Positions 59,706-64,000 of a DNA stretch of 64,000 bases are shown in pieces. The stretch's first letter is position 1; every line of letters begins with the position of its first letter. Origin of the DNA: Apostichopus japonicus (lineage: Eukaryota > Echinodermata > Holothuroidea > Aspidochirotida > Stichopodidae); assembly GCF_037975245.1 (NCBI RefSeq), contig NC_092570.1, positions 2,685,501 to 2,749,500 of the forward strand, given 5' to 3'. Below the pieces are notes generated by a model, which saw only the letters and a program-made list of their open reading frames with translations, was not told the origin of the DNA and searched no databases. The translations under genes were made by a program, and so were the position numbers.

Positions 59706-62700
59706 CTTAAGAAATATAAATATTTTATTTCACTTCTACGGAATATCCGGTGACGGAATATACGTAACCCTTAGCCTACATGGTTACATGGAAATAACAT
59801 ACTTTGGATTACATTGACAATTGAAGGTCGCTTTGGTAATTTCGTCACGGTAGATGAAATTCAAAAGCTTTGCATGGAAAGTCAATTTGCTATTGTCTGT
59901 ATATCGTGTTTACCATTCTAAGTATGTGGCTGGTCTGGATTCCTGTATTGTCAAGCTACGCCATGCTACTTAACAAGGTGCGGTTACGGTCGGCTGAACT
60001 TAAGTCATCCCTATATAACGGACAGTTTCACGTGGCTCTAGTGCTCTTTCCAGTGACGCAGCCTATCTGATCGTCGCCTGCTGCTGGTTCAGCTTTTCCT
60101 TCTTGCCATAACATGTGAACCTGGCAGCATTTATATCTTGTAACAACCCTTTCCGTTTCCTGTAAATCTGCCCAACACCGACGTCTCTATCGTAATTCAT
60201 CAGAATTATTTAACCTGCTTACCTGACCATTTATAAATACTTACCTGGGAAAACGCTTTAACAGTACCAGTCTAGTACCAAGCGGCCGGACCAACTCTTA
60301 CACCACCGGACCCTACCAACAGGAGGTACCTCTGCGCGCGTTAACTTAAGCCCTAAGCTTGTAAGTACCGGTATGCTGTGTTTTTTGTATAATTTCATGT
60401 AATTACATGAGCAGTTCTGTTATATTTCATTGTATATTTAACTGCCCTTTCGTCTCCTTTCTCGTTTGCCGATTCCTTTCCCACACCGAAAACAAAACCT
60501 AAAAAACAACTACAACCTGTATCTGACTTCGTAACACCTTGTTTCATCCTTAAAATGTTATACATTTTGAATGTATGTGGGAGGCGTGATTACAATTCAA
60601 ACTTCTGGTTAGCAGGCTATTTTCCTCTGTAGGTACAGAATTTTCACACTATAAACAGATCAATTAAAACAATAATATTTTTTTAGGTTCAAGTGACATG
60701 ATAGTGTCAGTTACCAAGTGAAAAAAAAGAAAAATATTGAGTAAAGGGTAATCGACGGAGTTGCAGATATATTATCGAAAGAATCCTTCACGAAACAAAT
60801 GATTATGCATGGTAAGATACCAGCATGTTAAAACTTCACCCCATTCACACTCGCCCCAGGGGATAGCTTTTATATTGTCATGTCTTATTAAGTATTAATA
60901 TTAAAAACGTAGCAAGTATAATTTAACGAATACTGTGTGAATACTTGACCGTATCAACCTTAACATATTATTAATGTTCTACACCATTTTTAAATATTAA
61001 TCTTCAGTTCTATCCGCACAACACTATCAGTAGTGCGTTGAACACTGGTCCACATTAATATTGAATGTCTCTGTAAAGAGTGTTCTGAGTTTTATTCACA
61101 TCTTATTCAACAAATTCATTTTCCATGGCTATGACGTTATCTGGTGTTACGTATTACATTTTAAATATAATTTATATGTTGAAATTTGAGATAAAATATT
61201 CTTTTAATGAGATTTATACATAAACAATGAAAGAAAACTTCAGAAAAAAGAAAATCAATGGTTCTTTTTTTGTTAATTTATTTCAGATGTCTTTATATAT
61301 TTGTACTAACAGCCAGTTAGGATAATCTCATACTTGTTATTACCTCGCTGTATGACAGTTTTCATGTCACCTTTCAAAAGTGTCAACAAAGCAAACAGTT
61401 CTGAATCTTTATGTACTAGAAACAAGATATTCATATTGTGCATATTGTCAACACAAATGCTCAATACAAATACATACTTATCATCAAGGTGGATTTCAAG
61501 AGATTACCGCACAAAGGGCTTAAATCTACATTTTGCAGTAAATTTTTGTCACAATCTGCTGGAAATATATTTCCCTTATTTACGTTAAGGGAAAGATAAA
61601 GTTCCCGAAAAGCATATTCTATTCACTTTTTTTCCCACAGAAATCGCAGTAGGAATAAGTTAAGTTACACAACAACTTTCAAAGGTCTCCAAATTGATGA
61701 AGGATTAACTTATTTGTTTTATTTAATACTTTTGAGTAATTGATAAATGACTTATCTGGAGCATTTAAACTGTTTCAATCTCTTACACATAGATAGTGGA
61801 TTATCTTACCATATGTACACATTAAATAGATAGGTCAGATTAATTAATGCAAAGATCTAACACAAAATGCAGTTTTTTTTATCACCTAAGAAAACAAAGA
61901 AGTCGTAGACAAGATGGGTCCAACGATAATTCCTAGCAAAAAAAAAACTACTTTCTATTAGTTAATAAACATAATTCACAGTTTGACGGACAATTAGATT
62001 GGGTCTAACGTTTTCATACGTAAGTCTATCTTCCATGTATTCTTGTCAGCTCAAAACCTGTGGGAAGATTTCTTTGTGAGTTGATGAACTGAGAGGAATC
62101 TGAGTGTCTCCCAGTTTAAATAAAAACAATAAACTACAGGAGTGGCAGGGTAACATGACGGTTAACTAAAACCAGTCGTCTGATCAGCGGTATTTATGCC
62201 GCTGTTATCGAGATCGGTAAAATTGTTATAATTTTGTGTCAAAGTTTCCTTAGAAGCACTTTCTTAAAGTTACAGTGTTTAATTTATTCATGTTGTCCAA
62301 TGCTATAAAATGGCATATAACACTGAATATCCATTAGCATAACTAACCTGTGAAAGGTATAACGGTAATGGTGTAAAATTGGGATAATTTTGGAAAGTGG
62401 ACTGTTTGAAATAATAAAAAAGAAAGGATGAAATGTTTATCGGATTAAATTCATCAAGTTATTTGGTACTTAACCAAAAAGAAAACGATCGCTAGGAGGT
62501 GGTGTCTTAGCTTGATACATTGGCATCTTAGTCTGAGTAAACACCTGCTAAGTTTGGTGAAATTGTGGGGCCAAAGAACCTGCTTTTAAATATTGATTAT
62601 GTAACATGAGCTAGCTACGAACAGAACAACTGAAACGAAGAAGATAATTAACGTCCAATGTCTTGAATAATTAAATAATTTCATATTTAATATTCAATAT

Positions 62701-64000
62701 ACTCAATTATTTAAATCACTATAATTGTACGGTATTCACAATTGCTCTGTCGTAAAAGCAAAGATTTTCACCACTTTTTGTTTTCATAAACTAGGAATCA
62801 ATTTGCTTGGTACCACTGCTTAACAATGAAATAGTGACTAATACATTTAGTTTAATCTTCTGTAGTTTAAATACTGGAACTAACCATCCAATTAAATAAA
62901 GTTGTTAGGATACTGATTGCATTTAATGTGGTAATATTTTTATTAATACCTACACGAATGTCTCTCGAATGTATGTGATACAATATCAACTTAATCGTGT
63001 CTGCGAAACCTCGACTAAATTAAAGCTACTGTAAAGAATGCTTTGCTTTATAGAAAAGAGTGCATTCCAAATAGTTGTAGTGTACGACACTTGTCCCTTG
63101 ATTTACCAATATTTCACTTTTAATATGTCTGTATAGAAACAAACGCTCAATTTTCTTTTGAAATCATCTGAGGAAGATTATTGTGTAGCACACTGAGCTT
63201 AAAATCCTGATTAGCTAGAAACTCAAAAACAGGAGTTTGTAAGGGAAGTTCTCAGGTAGAGTGAAATTTATCTGTCTGGTCTCTGTAGTCCAAATTGATG
63301 AGACAAATATTGAAAGCATTTTCATATTATGGGAATATTTTAAAGTGAAGACAACAAAATCGACCATACCAGAACTTGTAGTTTTTTAAATATGCGAATT
63401 TATTTATTAAAATAATCCACCATATTTTGCAATACAACAAAAATATGGATATTTCATGTCCAAGTTTCCTATTAAGCATAATTTCCATTATTGAATTTGT
63501 ACATATAAGTTAATTATAATATCTACGGGTCTTTTGTGTTCCTCACCAACTGCTGCTACCGATACAGCTAATCGGAATCTTCACACAAACCCTGCAGTAA
63601 GTAGGTAAACACATCACTAATAATGGATAATGACGGAGGGTAGGAAATAAAAGTTAGAAATTGTCCATGAAAGATTTTGTGATCTAAAATTCGGAGATAT
63701 TCTAGTAAAAGTAAAATAATACACTTTCTATTAACGATGTTTTTGTTAATTTGTATGTGACTACTGTTGACATTGGCATACTGCCAATCAGATATCTGAG
63801 ACTTTTAGATGAAAGATGGTAAAACGGCTCTATGATTATGATGATGGATGACAAATTAGAGTTTGCAGAGAAAATAAATCCATTTTGGGCTGGTAGACTG
63901 AGGAGGAGAGCAAAAGGGGTTTTACTGACCGGATTTGAGGTTTGAGAAGATAAAGTTAAAAGGCTGCCCGTTAATACACTAGCAAATCATAATAGAGCAG
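59706..64000. other. No gene recognised downstream of the GPCR
   Basis: AT-rich DNA with only short, unrecognisable frames. A less AT-rich patch at 60000-60360 is described as a possible promoter and first exon. Frames at 59870-60070 and 61334-61588 begin at non-ATG codons and resemble nothing I know. Confidence 0.55.
60232..60360 (+). promoter_or_regulatory. Possible TATA promoter with non-coding first exon
   Basis: TATAAATA at 60232-60239 lies at the start of a GC-richer segment, which ends at a strong donor (AAGCTT then GTAAGTACC at 60361). A start site 25-30 bases after the TATA would give an untranslated exon of about 95 bases. No matching coding exon was found before 64000, so it would belong to a gene further right, or be chance. 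Confidence 0.25.

Noticed and set aside
59870-60070. Hydrophobic 66-codon frame after the GPCR
   Set aside because: It starts at TTG, has no GPCR-like motif and no splice sites linking it to a gene.

Overview
The window reads as nuclear DNA of an invertebrate animal. It is AT-rich, its genes are broken by GT-AG introns of 0.1 to 10 kb, tRNA-derived SINE-like repeats are present, and tandem repeats and long (AT)n tracts are abundant. The gene content (ANKRD39, an SLC7 light-chain transporter, an Ig-ectodomain kinase-like receptor, an intronless rhodopsin-like GPCR) and the frequent GGCCTA motifs would suit an invertebrate deuterostome such as an echinoderm, perhaps a sea cucumber. That placement is inference; no species-specific marker was recognised.

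Layout. 2393-4078 (+): a complete three-exon ANKRD39 orthologue of 183 aa. Its last exon has been tandemly copied, in part, at least six times downstream (4010-4960). 5275-7206 (-): a convergent three-exon ankyrin-repeat gene of 418 aa with a possible N-myristoylation start and a SOCS-box-like C-terminus. 9308-22266 (+): a complete SLC7 heteromeric amino-acid-transporter light chain. Its first coding exon is present twice (9308-9758 and 12564-13047) because a block of about 3 kb is duplicated, and a copy of the ANKRD39 tail lies between the two blocks. 22267-39348: a long stretch with no gene I can support, holding minisatellites, (AT)n and a 137-bp satellite. 39349-53078 (-): 17 phase-compatible exons of a single-pass receptor with two Ig domains, a transmembrane segment, a juxtamembrane region built from very small exons, and a tyrosine-kinase-like domain that has lost the ATP lysine, the HRD aspartate and the DFG glycine. 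Its 5' end and last exon were not found with confidence. 58623-59705 (+): an intronless rhodopsin-family GPCR of 360 aa. 59706-64000: no gene seen apart from a possible promoter and non-coding first exon near 60232-60360.

How the genes relate. They do not form one pathway. The SLC7 protein should sit in the plasma membrane with an SLC3 partner, the receptor and the GPCR are surface sensors, and the two ankyrin proteins are cytosolic adaptors. The strongest points for follow-up are the predicted pseudokinase receptor with its microexon-built juxtamembrane region, the duplicated and possibly mutually exclusive SLC7 first exons, the amplified ANKRD39 tail, a 339-bp inverted-repeat transposable element with TA target sites, and a higher-order 130-bp satellite inside the receptor gene. 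All exon calls come from reading splice sites, phases and protein resemblance by eye; no transcript or database evidence was available.
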